From contig NZ_CP072941.1 of assembly GCF_018069625.1 (NCBI RefSeq), forward strand, positions 1,116,001 through 1,180,000: a DNA stretch of 64,000 nt. Reading direction: 5' to 3'. This document shows, piece by piece, positions 35,509 through 44,040 of the stretch; within the stretch, counting starts at the first letter, position 1, and each line of letters begins with the position of its first letter. Made by a program: the position numbers and the translations under genes. The notes under the pieces are model-generated. The model ran no database searches, was not told the DNA's origin, and saw only the letters and a list, made by a program, of their open reading frames with translations. This stretch comes from Streptomyces yatensis (GTDB lineage Bacteria > Actinomycetota > Actinomycetes > Streptomycetales > Streptomycetaceae).

Positions 35509-35574
35509 CGCCCCAGCTCGCCGCCCGGGCCGCCCCAGCTCGCCGCCCGGGCCGCCTCGGCTCGCCGCCCGGTG
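35509..35574. repeat. Three tandem 22-bp repeats upstream of the ClpC-like gene
   Basis: Two identical 22-bp units (35509-35530 and 35531-35552) and a third with several mismatches (35553-35574). Each contains CTCGCCGCCCGG. They lie between the phosphatase stop (35578) and the ClpC-like gene, 80-145 bp upstream of its start codon. A palindrome GGAGCC-G-GGCTCC precedes them at about 35497. Function is unknown. Confidence 0.75.
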
Positions 35575-35577
35575 GCG

Positions 35578-36693
35578 TCAGCGATCCGCTCCGTGGCGTT
35601 CGAGGACGACCAGGGCCGCGTCATCGCTCTGGTGGCCGCCCGTGTGGCAGATCAGATCGCGGTGCACCCGGTCGACGAGGTGCTGGGGGCCGGCGCCGTT
35701 CCACCCCGGGAGCCGTTCGGTGAGCGGGTAGAAGGTGCCCTCGCTGTTCCGCGCCTCGATGACCCCGTCGGTGTAGAGCAGCAGCTGATCGCCCTCTTCG
35801 AAGGGGAAGACCTCGCTGTGGTACCGGTCGGCCACCAGATGGCCGAGGCCCAGCGGCAGTGCGGGCGCATGGCCCTCCAGCGTCTTCACGCCCGAGTCGC
35901 GCAGCGCGATCGGCGGCGGATGTCCGCAGTTGACGAGGCGGACCACCGGCTGGTCGTCGGGGATCTCCAGCACGGCGGCGGTGACGAACGACTCCCCCGC
36001 CCCGGGCGCCTTGTCGGGGGGTTCGGTCCGCTCGGCGGACAGGGCGGTGTCCAAGTGGGCCGCCAGATCGGTCAGGGGTACGGGCCAGTGGGCCATCGCA
36101 CGGAAGGCGCCGAGCACCAGGGAGGCGTCCGCGACGGCGGTCAGCCCGCTGCCCCGGACATCGCCGATGATCAGGCGGGTGGTGTTCGAGGTGCGCGCCG
36201 CCGCGTACAGATCGCCGCCGATCTCCGCCCCCGGCTCGGCCGCGAGGTAGACCGAGGCGATCAGCAGCGGGCCGACCCGGACGGGAAGCGGGCGCAGCAG
36301 GACCCGCTGCGCCACATCGGCCACCGCCCGCACCCGGTTCAGCTCGCGCATGTGCCGGTCGAGGACCGCGCGGAACAGCACGATCATCGCCGAGACCAGG
36401 GCCAGGGTGATCACCTCGGTCAGGCGGCCGGGGTGGCCGAGGAAGCCCTCATAGGCGTTCGCCACGACCTGGGCGCCGACGGCCAGGAGCCCGACACACG
36501 CGGTGAGCAGGGGGCCGGCGAAGGAGGCGGTCATGGCGGGGGCCGCGATCAGCAGCGGGCTGAGCCTCACGTTCGCCGGGGCCAGCACATCGCCGAGCGT
36601 GATCAGCCCGATGACCAGCAGGGGGATCACGACCAAGACGCGGGTACGCCACCTCGGCCGGCGCAGATCCGAATGACCCTGCCACATATGCAC
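35578..36693 (-). CDS. Membrane-anchored SpoIIE/PP2C-type serine phosphatase
   Basis: 371 residues. The first 110 hold several hydrophobic segments (VLVVIPLLVIGLITLGDVL, LLTACVGLLAVGAQVVA, VITLALVSAMIVLF), indicating a membrane domain, followed by a linker (HMRELNRVRAVADVAQRVLL) and a SpoIIE-type phosphatase domain (EIGGDLYAA, IGDVRGSGLTA, LVNCGHPPP, LLLYTDGVIEAR, DDAALVVLE). Metal-binding Asp residues are present. In Streptomyces such proteins usually dephosphorylate anti-anti-sigma factors or act in signalling; the partner is not visible here. ATG 36693 or 36687 could start it. It diverges from the ECF41 sigma gene. Confidence 0.9.
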   Translation of the reverse strand: MHMWQGHSDLRRPRWRTRVLVVIPLLVIGLITLGDVLAPANVRLSPLLIAAPAMTASFAGPLLTACVGLLAVGAQVVANAYEGFLGHPGRLTEVITLALVSAMIVLFRAVLDRHMRELNRVRAVADVAQRVLLRPLPVRVGPLLIASVYLAAEPGAEIGGDLYAAARTSNTTRLIIGDVRGSGLTAVADASLVLGAFRAMAHWPVPLTDLAAHLDTALSAERTEPPDKAPGAGESFVTAAVLEIPDDQPVVRLVNCGHPPPIALRDSGVKTLEGHAPALPLGLGHLVADRYHSEVFPFEEGDQLLLYTDGVIEARNSEGTFYPLTERLPGWNGAGPQHLVDRVHRDLICHTGGHQSDDAALVVLERHGADR

Positions 36694-36752
36694 ATCTACT
36701 GCTTACGCCTGCCCTTGCCCCCGCGCCAGCCCCGCCCGGCCCGGGAGGCGGC

Positions 36753-36779
36753 TGTCACACTTCCGGCCGCCGTCTCGTC
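36753..36779 (+). promoter_or_regulatory. ECF41-type promoter of the sigma factor gene
   Basis: TGTCACA at 36753-36759, a 16-bp spacer and CGTC at 36776-36779. This matches the ECF41 consensus as I recall it (TGTCACA-N16-CGTC) and implies autoregulation. It leaves a 5' leader of roughly 25 nt before ATG 36811. Confidence 0.8.
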
Positions 36780-36810
36780 CTCCCTCCTGGGCCGACGAGA
36801 GGATCAGGAC

Positions 36811-37683
36811 ATGGCAGAGCTGACCGACTTCGAACAGCAGCGCGACCGGCTGTGGGCCGTCGCCTATCGCATCACCGGCTCGGTCGCCGACGCCGATGAC
36901 GCGGTGCAGGAGACCTGGCTGCGCTGGCAGGCGCTGCCCGCGGACGAGGTCGCCGACCCGCGCGCGTATCTCACCACCGTCATCAGCCGGATCTGCTACG
37001 ACCTGCTGGGTTCCGCGCGGGTGCGGCGCGAGGCGTACGTCGGTCCCTGGCTGCCCGAGCCGGTGGTGGCGGCCGGCGGTCCGGAGGACCGGGTGACGCT
37101 CGACGAATCGGTGGGGCTGGCGCTGCTGACCGTACTGGAGCGGCTGACCCCGGCGGAGCGGACCGCCTTCATCCTGCACGATGTCTTCTCGGTGCCGTTC
37201 CCCGAGATCGCCGAGGTCGTGGGCCGTAGTCCGGATTCCGTACGGCAGCTGGCCTCGCGGGCGCGCAAGCGGGTTCGGGAGGAGGCGCCGCGGCGCTCGG
37301 TGGACCGCGCGGAGCACCGGCGGGCCGTGGACGCGTTTCTCCAGGCGGTCCTGGGCGGTGGCATGGAGGGGCTGCTGGAGATCCTGGATCCGGAGGTCGT
37401 CTGGCGTTCGGACGGTGGCGGCAAGGTGGCGGCGGCCCGGGTCCCGGTGGTGGGCAACGAGAAGGTGGCCCGCTTCGCCCAGGGGCTCGCCCGGGGCTTC
37501 GACCCGGCCACGATGGTGGTGCACCGTTGCGCGGTCAACGACGCTCCGGGCCTGGTCATCGCCGACCGCACCGGCGACCAGGCCGTGGTCTTCGCCTTCT
37601 CCGTGCACCAGGGTCTGATCACCGAGATCGACGTGGTCGTCAACCCCGACAAGCTCCGCCACCTCGACCTGCCGAACCTGTGA
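36811..37683 (+). CDS. ECF41-group RNA polymerase sigma factor (SigJ-like)
   Basis: 290 residues. Sigma region 2 (ADADDAVQETWLRWQ) and region 4 (LTPAERTAFILHDVFSVPF with SPDSVRQLASRARKRV) are followed by a SnoaL-like C-terminal domain. All three ECF41 signatures are present: WLPEP at 80-84 in the linker, DGGGK at 201-205 and NPDKL at 278-282. In this group the fused C-terminal domain modulates activity in place of an anti-sigma factor. ATG 36811 follows GAGAGGATC. The next gene is a flavin oxidoreductase, one of the usual ECF41 partner classes, behind the same promoter motif. Confidence 0.94.
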   Translation: MAELTDFEQQRDRLWAVAYRITGSVADADDAVQETWLRWQALPADEVADPRAYLTTVISRICYDLLGSARVRREAYVGPWLPEPVVAAGGPEDRVTLDESVGLALLTVLERLTPAERTAFILHDVFSVPFPEIAEVVGRSPDSVRQLASRARKRVREEAPRRSVDRAEHRRAVDAFLQAVLGGGMEGLLEILDPEVVWRSDGGGKVAAARVPVVGNEKVARFAQGLARGFDPATMVVHRCAVNDAPGLVIADRTGDQAVVFAFSVHQGLITEIDVVVNPDKLRHLDLPNL

Positions 37684-37693
37684 CCGGCATCAC

Positions 37694-37720
37694 CGTCACA
37701 TCTCGGGCCGCCATGTCGTC
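37694..37720 (+). promoter_or_regulatory. ECF41-type promoter of the oxidoreductase gene
   Basis: CGTCACA at 37694-37700, a 16-bp spacer and CGTC at 37717-37720. It is nearly identical in layout and partly in spacer sequence to the motif before the sigma factor gene, and starts 10 bp after the sigma stop codon. The oxidoreductase is thus the probable direct target. Confidence 0.8.
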
Positions 37721-37757
37721 CTCCTCGTGAACACCACCCGAGGAGGAGGCCGCCGGT

Positions 37758-38840
37758 ATGGAGAAGCAGCAGGTCCTGGTAGTCGGCGCGGGCTATGCGG
37801 GGCTGATGGCCGCCCTGCGGCTGGCCCCGCACACCCGCGTCACCCTGGTCGATCCGAGCCCCGCTTTCACCGAACGCGTCCGGCTGCACGAGCGGGCCGC
37901 CGGACGGCCCGACATCACGCATCCGCTCGACGCGCTGACACGGCGGGCCGGCATCGCCCACGTGGCCGCCCGCGCCACCCGGATCGACCCGGCCGCCCGG
38001 CAGGTCACCACCGACGACGGCCGGGAGCTGCCGTACGACCGGCTGGTGTACGCGCTCGGCAGCCGCACCCCCGACCCCGGTGAGCGCGCCTACACCCCGG
38101 AGACGGCGGCCGAACTGCACAAGCGGCTGCTGGACGGCCCGGGCGAGCTGACGGTGGTCGGCGGGGGACTCACCGGCATCGAGCTCGCGGCCGAGATCGC
38201 CGAGTCCCAGCACGCCTGGAAGGTCCGGCTGATCACGGGCGACGAGGTCGGCACGGGGCTGTCGGCGAAGGGCCGCGCCCATGTCCGTTCCACGCTCACC
38301 GGGCTCGGTGTCCGGATCGAGGAGGGCCGCCGGGTGGCGGGCCCCGAGGACATCGACACCGACGCGGTGGTGTGGGCCACCGCGATGACCGCGAACACCG
38401 CCCTGGCCGAGGCCGCCGGGATCACCCTCGATCCCAGCGGCGGCATCAGCGTCGACGGCACCCTGCGCTCGGTGTCCCATCCGGAGATCTACGCGGTGGG
38501 CGACGCCGCGGCCATGACCACCCCGGCCGCCGGTCACCTGCGCATGGCCTGTGCCACCGCGCTCCCGGCCGGTTCGCACGCCGCCTCCTCGATCATCGCC
38601 GAGACGCGGGGACGGCAGCCGGAGCCGCTGCGCTTCCGCTTCGTGGTGCAGTGCGTGAGCCTGGGCCGCCGGGACGGGCTGATCCAGTTGGTGCGGGCGG
38701 ACGACTCCCCGCGCGAGCGGGTGCTGCGCGGCGGCCTGGCCGCACGCACCAAGGAACGGGTCGTGCGCTCCACGGTCAGCATGCTGCGGATGGCGGCGTG
38801 CCGCCCGGGGGCCGTGCCCCTCATCCCCGGGATGAGCTGA
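37758..38840 (+). CDS. FAD-dependent pyridine nucleotide-disulfide oxidoreductase (NDH-2-like), ECF41 target
   Basis: 360 residues with two Rossmann folds. The FAD loop is VLVVGAGYAG (6-15), the NAD(P) loop TVVGGGLTGIELAAE near 132-146, and YAVGDAAAM near the C-terminal third completes FAD binding. No CxxxxC redox disulfide is seen, so a type II NADH dehydrogenase-like or quinone-reducing activity is more likely than a disulfide reductase. The ATG follows GAGGAGG. Its promoter and position mark it as the output gene of the ECF41 sigma factor. Confidence 0.9.
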   Translation: MEKQQVLVVGAGYAGLMAALRLAPHTRVTLVDPSPAFTERVRLHERAAGRPDITHPLDALTRRAGIAHVAARATRIDPAARQVTTDDGRELPYDRLVYALGSRTPDPGERAYTPETAAELHKRLLDGPGELTVVGGGLTGIELAAEIAESQHAWKVRLITGDEVGTGLSAKGRAHVRSTLTGLGVRIEEGRRVAGPEDIDTDAVVWATAMTANTALAEAAGITLDPSGGISVDGTLRSVSHPEIYAVGDAAAMTTPAAGHLRMACATALPAGSHAASSIIAETRGRQPEPLRFRFVVQCVSLGRRDGLIQLVRADDSPRERVLRGGLAARTKERVVRSTVSMLRMAACRPGAVPLIPGMS

Positions 38841-38842
38841 GT

Positions 38843-38867
38843 CCCCGGGATGAGCCGCGTCCCGGGG
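38843..38867. terminator. Hairpin between convergent genes
   Basis: CCCCGGGA and TCCCGGGG form a perfect 8-bp stem around a 9-nt loop, just after the oxidoreductase stop. Related CCCCGGG units repeat over 38825-38895, so alternative pairings exist. A likely shared terminator for the oxidoreductase and the aldehyde dehydrogenase. Confidence 0.65.
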
Positions 38868-38909
38868 ACGGGCTGAGTCCCCGGGACGGGCCGAGGAGCC
38901 GCACCGCCG

Positions 38910-40370
38910 CTAGAAGGGGTAGTGCGCGTGCTGGGTGGCGAGGGTGATCCACCGGGTGTCGCTGAACGCCTCGATGCCCCAACGGCCACCGAACCGCCCG
39001 TACCCCGAGTGCTTGATGCCACCGAACGGGGCCTGTGGCTCGTCCGCCACCGACTGGTCGTTGATGTGCACGATGCCGGTCCGGATACGGCGGGCGACCT
39101 TGAGCCCATGGGTCCCGTTCTCGGTGATGATGCCGCAGGTCAGGCCGTGGTCGGTGGCGTTGGCCAGGGCCACGGCCCGATCGTCGTCGGCGAAGGTGTC
39201 GACCACGCACACGGGCCCGAACGCCTCGGTGCGGTGGATGTCCATGTCCGGAGTGACACCGGTCAGCACCGTCGCCGGGTGGACCGCGCCCACCGGTTCG
39301 CCACCGCCGGTCAGCACCGTGGCGCCCTTGTCCACCGCGTCCTTCACCAGGGCCGCCACCCGGCGCGCCGAGGCGGCCGCGACCAGCGGGCCGACCACGG
39401 TGGACGGGTCGGCCGGGTCGCCGCACGGCAGGGCGGCCACCTTGGCGGTGAACTTCGCGGTGAACTCCTCGGCGAGGCTCTCGTGGACGAGTATCCGGTC
39501 GCCCGACATGCAGATCTGACCGGAGTTCATGAACACGCCGAAGGTGGCGGCGTTCACCGCGTGGTCCACATCGGCGTCGTCCAGGACGATGATGGCGTTC
39601 TTGCCACCGAGCTCCAGCACGGCGGGCTTGAGGTGCTGCGCGGCCAGTGAGCCGATGGTCCTGCCGACTGAGGTGGAGCCGGTGAAGTTGACGATGCGTA
39701 CGCGCGGATCGGCGATGAGGGCCTCGGCCACCTCGGCGGCGTCCTCACGGGCGTTGGTGACCACATTGAGCACCCCGTCGGGCAGCCCGGCGTCGCGCAG
39801 CACATCGGCGACGAAGAGCCCGCAGGCGAGCGGCGCGTCCTCGCTGGGCTTCATCACCACCGTATTGCCTGCCGCCAGGGGCGCCGCGACGGAGCGGACC
39901 CCGAGGATGACCGGCGCGTTCCAGGGGGCGAAGGCCGCGACCACACCGGCCGGTTCGCGGACGGCGAGACCGAGCGCGCCCGCCTCCTGGGCGCTGAGCA
40001 CCTCACCGCGCGGGGCGGTGATCGCGGCGGCGGCCTCGCGGAGGATGTTCGCGGCCAGACCCACGTTGAAGTGCGCCCAGGGCGCGGTGCCTCCGGCCTC
40101 CTGGGCCAGGATCTCGGCGGCCCGGTCGGCGCGCGACTCCAGCAGGTCCGCCGCGGTCAGGAAGATCCTACGGCGCTCGAACGGGGCCAGCTCCGCCCAG
40201 GCCGGGAAGGCGGCGTCGGCGGCGGCCACCGCATGCGCCACATCCTCGGCCCCGGCGGCCGCGACGGTGGCGAACACCTCACCGGTGTAGGGGTTGAGGT
40301 CCTCGGCGGTGCGCCCCGAGGCGGCCGGGGTGTCCTTGCCGTCGATCAACAGGTCGCGGTGAAGGGTCAT
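38910..40370 (-). CDS. NAD(P)-dependent aldehyde dehydrogenase (vanillin/aromatic aldehyde type)
   Basis: 486 residues, the normal family length. It oxidises an aldehyde to the acid through a Cys thiohemiacetal: Cys287 in NSGQICMSGDR, the general base Glu in VLELGGKN, the oxyanion region FAPWNAP, and the cofactor loop FTGSTSVGR. The pattern APFGGIKHSGYGRFGG resembles benzaldehyde, vanillin and salicylaldehyde dehydrogenases; exact substrate unknown. ATG 40370 starts MTLHRDLLIDGK. A perfect TGAACT-TC-AGTTCA palindrome lies 48 bp upstream. Confidence 0.93.
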   Translation of the reverse strand: MTLHRDLLIDGKDTPAASGRTAEDLNPYTGEVFATVAAAGAEDVAHAVAAADAAFPAWAELAPFERRRIFLTAADLLESRADRAAEILAQEAGGTAPWAHFNVGLAANILREAAAAITAPRGEVLSAQEAGALGLAVREPAGVVAAFAPWNAPVILGVRSVAAPLAAGNTVVMKPSEDAPLACGLFVADVLRDAGLPDGVLNVVTNAREDAAEVAEALIADPRVRIVNFTGSTSVGRTIGSLAAQHLKPAVLELGGKNAIIVLDDADVDHAVNAATFGVFMNSGQICMSGDRILVHESLAEEFTAKFTAKVAALPCGDPADPSTVVGPLVAAASARRVAALVKDAVDKGATVLTGGGEPVGAVHPATVLTGVTPDMDIHRTEAFGPVCVVDTFADDDRAVALANATDHGLTCGIITENGTHGLKVARRIRTGIVHINDQSVADEPQAPFGGIKHSGYGRFGGRWGIEAFSDTRWITLATQHAHYPF

Positions 40371-40417
40371 ATCGAGTGTCCTTTGCGGTCCCTCGCCCCA
40401 AGGGCGTGTTCGCGGAA

Positions 40418-40431
40418 TGAACTTCAGTTCA
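40418..40431. promoter_or_regulatory. Palindrome TGAACTTCAGTTCA upstream of the aldehyde dehydrogenase
   Basis: A perfect 14-bp palindrome (6-2-6) in the 75-bp gap between the permease stop and the aldehyde dehydrogenase start. Typical size and place for a TetR, MarR or GntR operator; no matching regulator gene is adjacent. Confidence 0.4.
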
Positions 40432-40445
40432 CCATGGCGGGAACG

Positions 40446-42407
40446 TCAGTCTCCGCCGCGCCCCGGGCCGTCGTCAATGCGCAGACGCCGACGGGGCCAC
40501 CGCACCCCACCGGACGCCGTCACCGCCAGGACGCCCAGGAGGGCCAGTGCGGCGGCGGGGGCGAGGACCGTCCACGGGGCGCGCTCGGCGTAGGGGTGGT
40601 TCTCGGCCAGCAGCCGTCCCCACTCCGGGGACGGTGGCTGCGCGCCCAGGCCGAGGAAGCCCAGTGCGGCCAGGGCGAGCGCCGCGGCCGGCAGGCGCAG
40701 CAGGGCGTGCCGGACGACCGGAGGCAGGACCGCGGGCAGGATGTGGCGGCGCAGCAGATGGCGGCGGGAGGCGCCCAGTGCGCGGGTGGCGGCGAGATGT
40801 GTGGCGGCGCGCTGCTGCCGCAGCAGGGCGGAGGTGTGCGCGGCCAGCGGCGCCCAGGCGACGGCGGCCACGGCGAGCGCGGGGGTGTACGGGCCGCGGC
40901 CGGCCGCTCCGGCCACCAGGAGCCCGGCGAGCACGGGCGGCATCGCGTTCACGGTCTCGACGAGTCCGCCGGACAGCCGGGGCACCAGGCCGAGCAGCAC
41001 CCCCGCCACCAGCGCGGCGGCGCTCACCGCCACCGCGAGCGCGAGCGTGGACAGCGCGCCGTGCCCCACCCGGGCCAGCAGATCACGGCCCAGCGCGTCG
41101 GTGCCGAACGGATGCGCCCAGGACGGGGAGGTGAGCCGGGCGGCGGTGTCCACGGCCAGCGGGTCCCGGAGGGCGCCGAGCACCACCACGGCGAGCAGGA
41201 GCGCGCCGTAGAGCAGCGGAAAGGATCGGGCGGACGGCGCGGAAGGCCGGTGGAACGAGGGCAGCGCGCCGTCGCGCAGCGCGGGCCCGAGCAGCAGCCG
41301 GGCCATGAGATGGGCGAGACCTCCGGCGGCGGCCGCGAGCAGGACGAGGACGAGGGTGCCCGCCTGAAGCATCGGCAGGTCCTGGGCGATGGCCGCCTGC
41401 AGGGTGAGCCGGCCGAGCCCGGGGATGTCGAAGACCTGCTCGACGGCGACCGCCCCGCCGGTGAGCCCGACCACGAACAGCCCGATGTTCGGCAGCACTC
41501 CGGGCACGGCACGCCGCAGCGCGTGGCGGGCGATCCGCCGGGCGGGCAGCCCGCGTGCGGCGGCGGCCCGGGCCCAGGGCTCCGCGAACGCGCCGGGCAG
41601 GGCGTCATCCAGGACCCGGCCCAGCAGGGCACCCGCGGGCAGGCCGAGGGCGAGCGAGGGCAGCACCATCCACCGCGGCCCGTACCAGCCGACCGCGGGC
41701 AGCCAGCCGAACCGCACCCCGACCACGGCGGCCAGCACGGACGCCAGCAGGAACTCCGGCAGCGCCGCGATCAGCGCGCCCCCGCTTCCCGCACCGGCCC
41801 CGCGCCGGGCGGCCCGCCGCCGCGGCCCGAGCCACAGCGTGCGCCCGCACACCGCGCCCGCGGTGACCGCCGCGACCACCAGCGCCCCGCCCATGAGCAG
41901 CAGCGAGACGCCGAGCGCCTCGGCGACCGAGGGGGTCACGGCCGTCCCCGAGATCCAGGACCGGCCCGCGTCGCCGTGGGGCAGTCCGCCGAGCCACCGG
42001 CCGAGCAGCGTCAACGGCCCGGTGTCGAGCCCGAGTTGGGAGCGCACTGACTCCAGGAGCTCGGGGCTGGGCTCGCGGTCGGCCTCGCGCGCCTTGAGCA
42101 CGGTACGGGCGGGGTCGGTGCGGGACAGCCAGGGCAGCAGCCCGATGCCGCACAGCAGCGCCCCCGCGAGCGCGAGGCGCCACAGCGCGCTCAGGCCGGT
42201 GGACCGCGCCCCGCTCAGGCCGGTGGACCGACCGGCGCTCAGACGGGTGAACCGCACCGCGCTCGGCCCGTTGTTCCGCCCGGCGCCCGCCCGGGTGGAC
42301 CGCCCGCCCGCGCTCGGTCCGGTCGACCGCCCGCCCGCACTCCGCCCGGTCGACTGCCCGCCCGTGCTCGGCTCGGTGGACCGAGCCCCGGTCCGCGCGC
42401 CGCTCAA
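40446..42407 (-). CDS. Fused ABC importer permease (DppB-DppC fusion)
   Basis: About 653 residues containing two binding-protein-dependent permease domains in one chain. The N-terminal half resembles DppB/OppB (LGLDTGPLTLLGRWLGGLP, EAA loop near ARAAAARGLPARRIARHALR), the C-terminal half DppC/OppC (HPFGTDALGRDLLARVGHG, EAA loop ATRALGASRRHLLRRHILP). About a dozen membrane segments are visible. The start is uncertain: TTG 42407 overlaps the binding-protein stop in TTGA, suggesting coupling; GTG 42257 would skip the N-terminal Ser/Thr/Gly/Arg repeat region. The repeat periods are all multiples of 3, favouring the longer form. No ATPase subunit gene is adjacent. Confidence 0.88.
   Translation of the reverse strand: MSGARTGARSTEPSTGGQSTGRSAGGRSTGPSAGGRSTRAGAGRNNGPSAVRFTRLSAGRSTGLSGARSTGLSALWRLALAGALLCGIGLLPWLSRTDPARTVLKAREADREPSPELLESVRSQLGLDTGPLTLLGRWLGGLPHGDAGRSWISGTAVTPSVAEALGVSLLLMGGALVVAAVTAGAVCGRTLWLGPRRRAARRGAGAGSGGALIAALPEFLLASVLAAVVGVRFGWLPAVGWYGPRWMVLPSLALGLPAGALLGRVLDDALPGAFAEPWARAAAARGLPARRIARHALRRAVPGVLPNIGLFVVGLTGGAVAVEQVFDIPGLGRLTLQAAIAQDLPMLQAGTLVLVLLAAAAGGLAHLMARLLLGPALRDGALPSFHRPSAPSARSFPLLYGALLLAVVVLGALRDPLAVDTAARLTSPSWAHPFGTDALGRDLLARVGHGALSTLALAVAVSAAALVAGVLLGLVPRLSGGLVETVNAMPPVLAGLLVAGAAGRGPYTPALAVAAVAWAPLAAHTSALLRQQRAATHLAATRALGASRRHLLRRHILPAVLPPVVRHALLRLPAAALALAALGFLGLGAQPPSPEWGRLLAENHPYAERAPWTVLAPAAALALLGVLAVTASGGVRWPRRRLRIDDGPGRGGD
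42189..42383 (-). repeat. In-frame 24/27-bp degenerate tandem repeats at the permease N-terminus
   Basis: The core GCTCAGGCCGGTGGACCG (plus strand) occurs exactly at 42189-42206 and 42213-42230, with degenerate copies starting at 42237, 42261, 42312, 42339 and 42366. Spacings are 24, 24, 24, 51, 27 and 27 bp, all multiples of 3. On the minus strand they encode RSTGLS-like units ahead of the first membrane segment. Confidence 0.75.
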
Positions 42408-43990
42408 CGCCGCGTACCGGTGCCGACGAGCGTGCGCTCGTACGGATCGAGGATCACACCCCGCACCGAGGCGCCGACGCCGTGGATGATCCGCTGATGG
42501 ACCAGCGGGACGACCCCGTCCGTGCGCAGCACCGCGGTCTGTGCGGCCAGGGCGGCGCGATGGCGCGCCGCGTCGTCGGCGCGGGACCCGGCCTCGGCGA
42601 CCGCGCGGTCCACCGCCTTGTCGCACACCCGGGCCAGGTTGTAGCCACCGTCGCAGGTGAAGTCGTCGGCGAGATAGGAGACCGGGTCGCCGGTGTCGAG
42701 CATGGTGTTACGGGCGGCCACCACGGCGTCGAACTTCCCGGCCAGGGCGTCGCCTTCGAGCCGGGAGTACTCCCGCACCTCCAGCTTTACGCCGAACCCG
42801 GCCTTGCGCAGCTGCTGTTGCAGCACCTGGGCGACCTCGGGCAGCTCGGGCCGGTTGTCGTAGGTGGCGAGGGTGAGCGCGGTGTTCCGGGCGCGCTCGG
42901 CGGCGGGGCGGCCGGACGGCCGGGGGCGCTCGCCCGCGGCCCAGGTGAGGGCCGGGCCGAACAGGCCGCGGCCGGTGTCCGCATGACCCTCGTAGACGTC
43001 CTCGGCGAGGGCGGAGGCGTCGACGGCCTCGCGGGCGGCGGCGCGGACGGCGGGGTCGGCGAACGGGCCGGAGCGGGTGTTGAGGAAGAGGGCGGTGGTG
43101 CGGGCGGTGGGCACCTCGCGGACGGTCGGCCGATCGAGGGTGGCCGCCTGGGAGACCGGGACGGCCTCGGCTATGTCCACCTCGCCGCTGCGCAGTGCGT
43201 TGGTGCGGGCCGTGCCGTCGGCGATGAAGCGGACGTCGAGGCCGGAGGCGTGGGCGAGGCCGCCCCAGTAGTCGTCGAAGCGGTGGAGGGTGGCGCGGGT
43301 GGCGCCGCTCGCCCTGGCCAGGGTGAAGGGACCGGTGGCGGTGCCGGCCGGATCGACCGCCGCTTTCCCGTCCGCCGTGTCCGAACGCGCCTCCGCCGCA
43401 CCGGACGTATCCGTGCCGGACGTAGCCGTGCCGGACGTAGCCGTACCGGCCTTCGTGCGGTACGCCTTGGGCGCGAGGATGGCCAGACCCGGGCTGGACA
43501 GTCGCAGGGGCAGGGCGGAGTCGGCGGTGGCGGTGCTCACCCGGACCCGCCGCTCCCCCACCGCCTCGGCGGTGAGCCGGACCCCGGTGAGCGCGGCGGG
43601 CGCGGGATCGGCGTGGGTGGCATGGGTGAGGGCGCCCGCCACCGCCGCCGGGGTGACCTCGGTGCCGTCCTGGAACCGCGCCTCGCGCAGGGTGAACACC
43701 CAGCCGCCGCCGCTCTCCCGGGTCCAGGACTCGGCGAGGGCGGGCACCGCGCCGCCGTTGCCGTCCAGCCGGGTCAGCCCCTCGGTGACCCCGAGCCGGC
43801 TGAGCAAGGTGGCGTCGGCACCGTACGGGGAGAAGCGCTCGGCGGGCGGGAAGGCCATCGCGACGCGCAGGCGTCCGCCACCCGCACCGGCCCCGGCGTC
43901 GTACGGCGAACCGTCGCGGGCCGCGAAACAGCCGGCGAGCAGCGGGACGAGCGGCAGCGCGGCGGCCCACCGGCGGCGGACAGAGTGCAT
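42404..43990 (-). CDS. ABC importer substrate-binding lipoprotein (DppA/NikA family)
   Basis: 528 residues. The signal LPLVPLLAGC provides a lipobox with the lipidated Cys near residue 21. The body is a cluster C (family 5) peptide/nickel/metallophore binding protein: TEGLTRLDGNGGAVPALAES, GWVFTLREARFQDG, FDDYWGG, and a C-terminal NLARVCDKAVDRAVAEA. A short TATSGTATSGTDTSG insertion comes from a 15-bp tandem repeat (43401-43445). It overlaps the fused permease by 4 nt. A Fur/Zur-like box lies about 50 bp upstream of its start, so metal-responsive uptake of a chelate is a reasonable inference. Confidence 0.88.
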   Translation of the reverse strand: MHSVRRRWAAALPLVPLLAGCFAARDGSPYDAGAGAGGGRLRVAMAFPPAERFSPYGADATLLSRLGVTEGLTRLDGNGGAVPALAESWTRESGGGWVFTLREARFQDGTEVTPAAVAGALTHATHADPAPAALTGVRLTAEAVGERRVRVSTATADSALPLRLSSPGLAILAPKAYRTKAGTATSGTATSGTDTSGAAEARSDTADGKAAVDPAGTATGPFTLARASGATRATLHRFDDYWGGLAHASGLDVRFIADGTARTNALRSGEVDIAEAVPVSQAATLDRPTVREVPTARTTALFLNTRSGPFADPAVRAAAREAVDASALAEDVYEGHADTGRGLFGPALTWAAGERPRPSGRPAAERARNTALTLATYDNRPELPEVAQVLQQQLRKAGFGVKLEVREYSRLEGDALAGKFDAVVAARNTMLDTGDPVSYLADDFTCDGGYNLARVCDKAVDRAVAEAGSRADDAARHRAALAAQTAVLRTDGVVPLVHQRIIHGVGASVRGVILDPYERTLVGTGTRR

Positions 43991-44040
43991 GGGCGTGGTT
44001 CTCCAGGGGCGGCGCGGGGACGGCGAAACACGATCGCTAG

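Noticed and set aside
35509..35574. The 22-bp tandem units as a CRISPR array
   Set aside because: Units are directly adjacent with no spacers, only three copies exist, and no cas genes are present.
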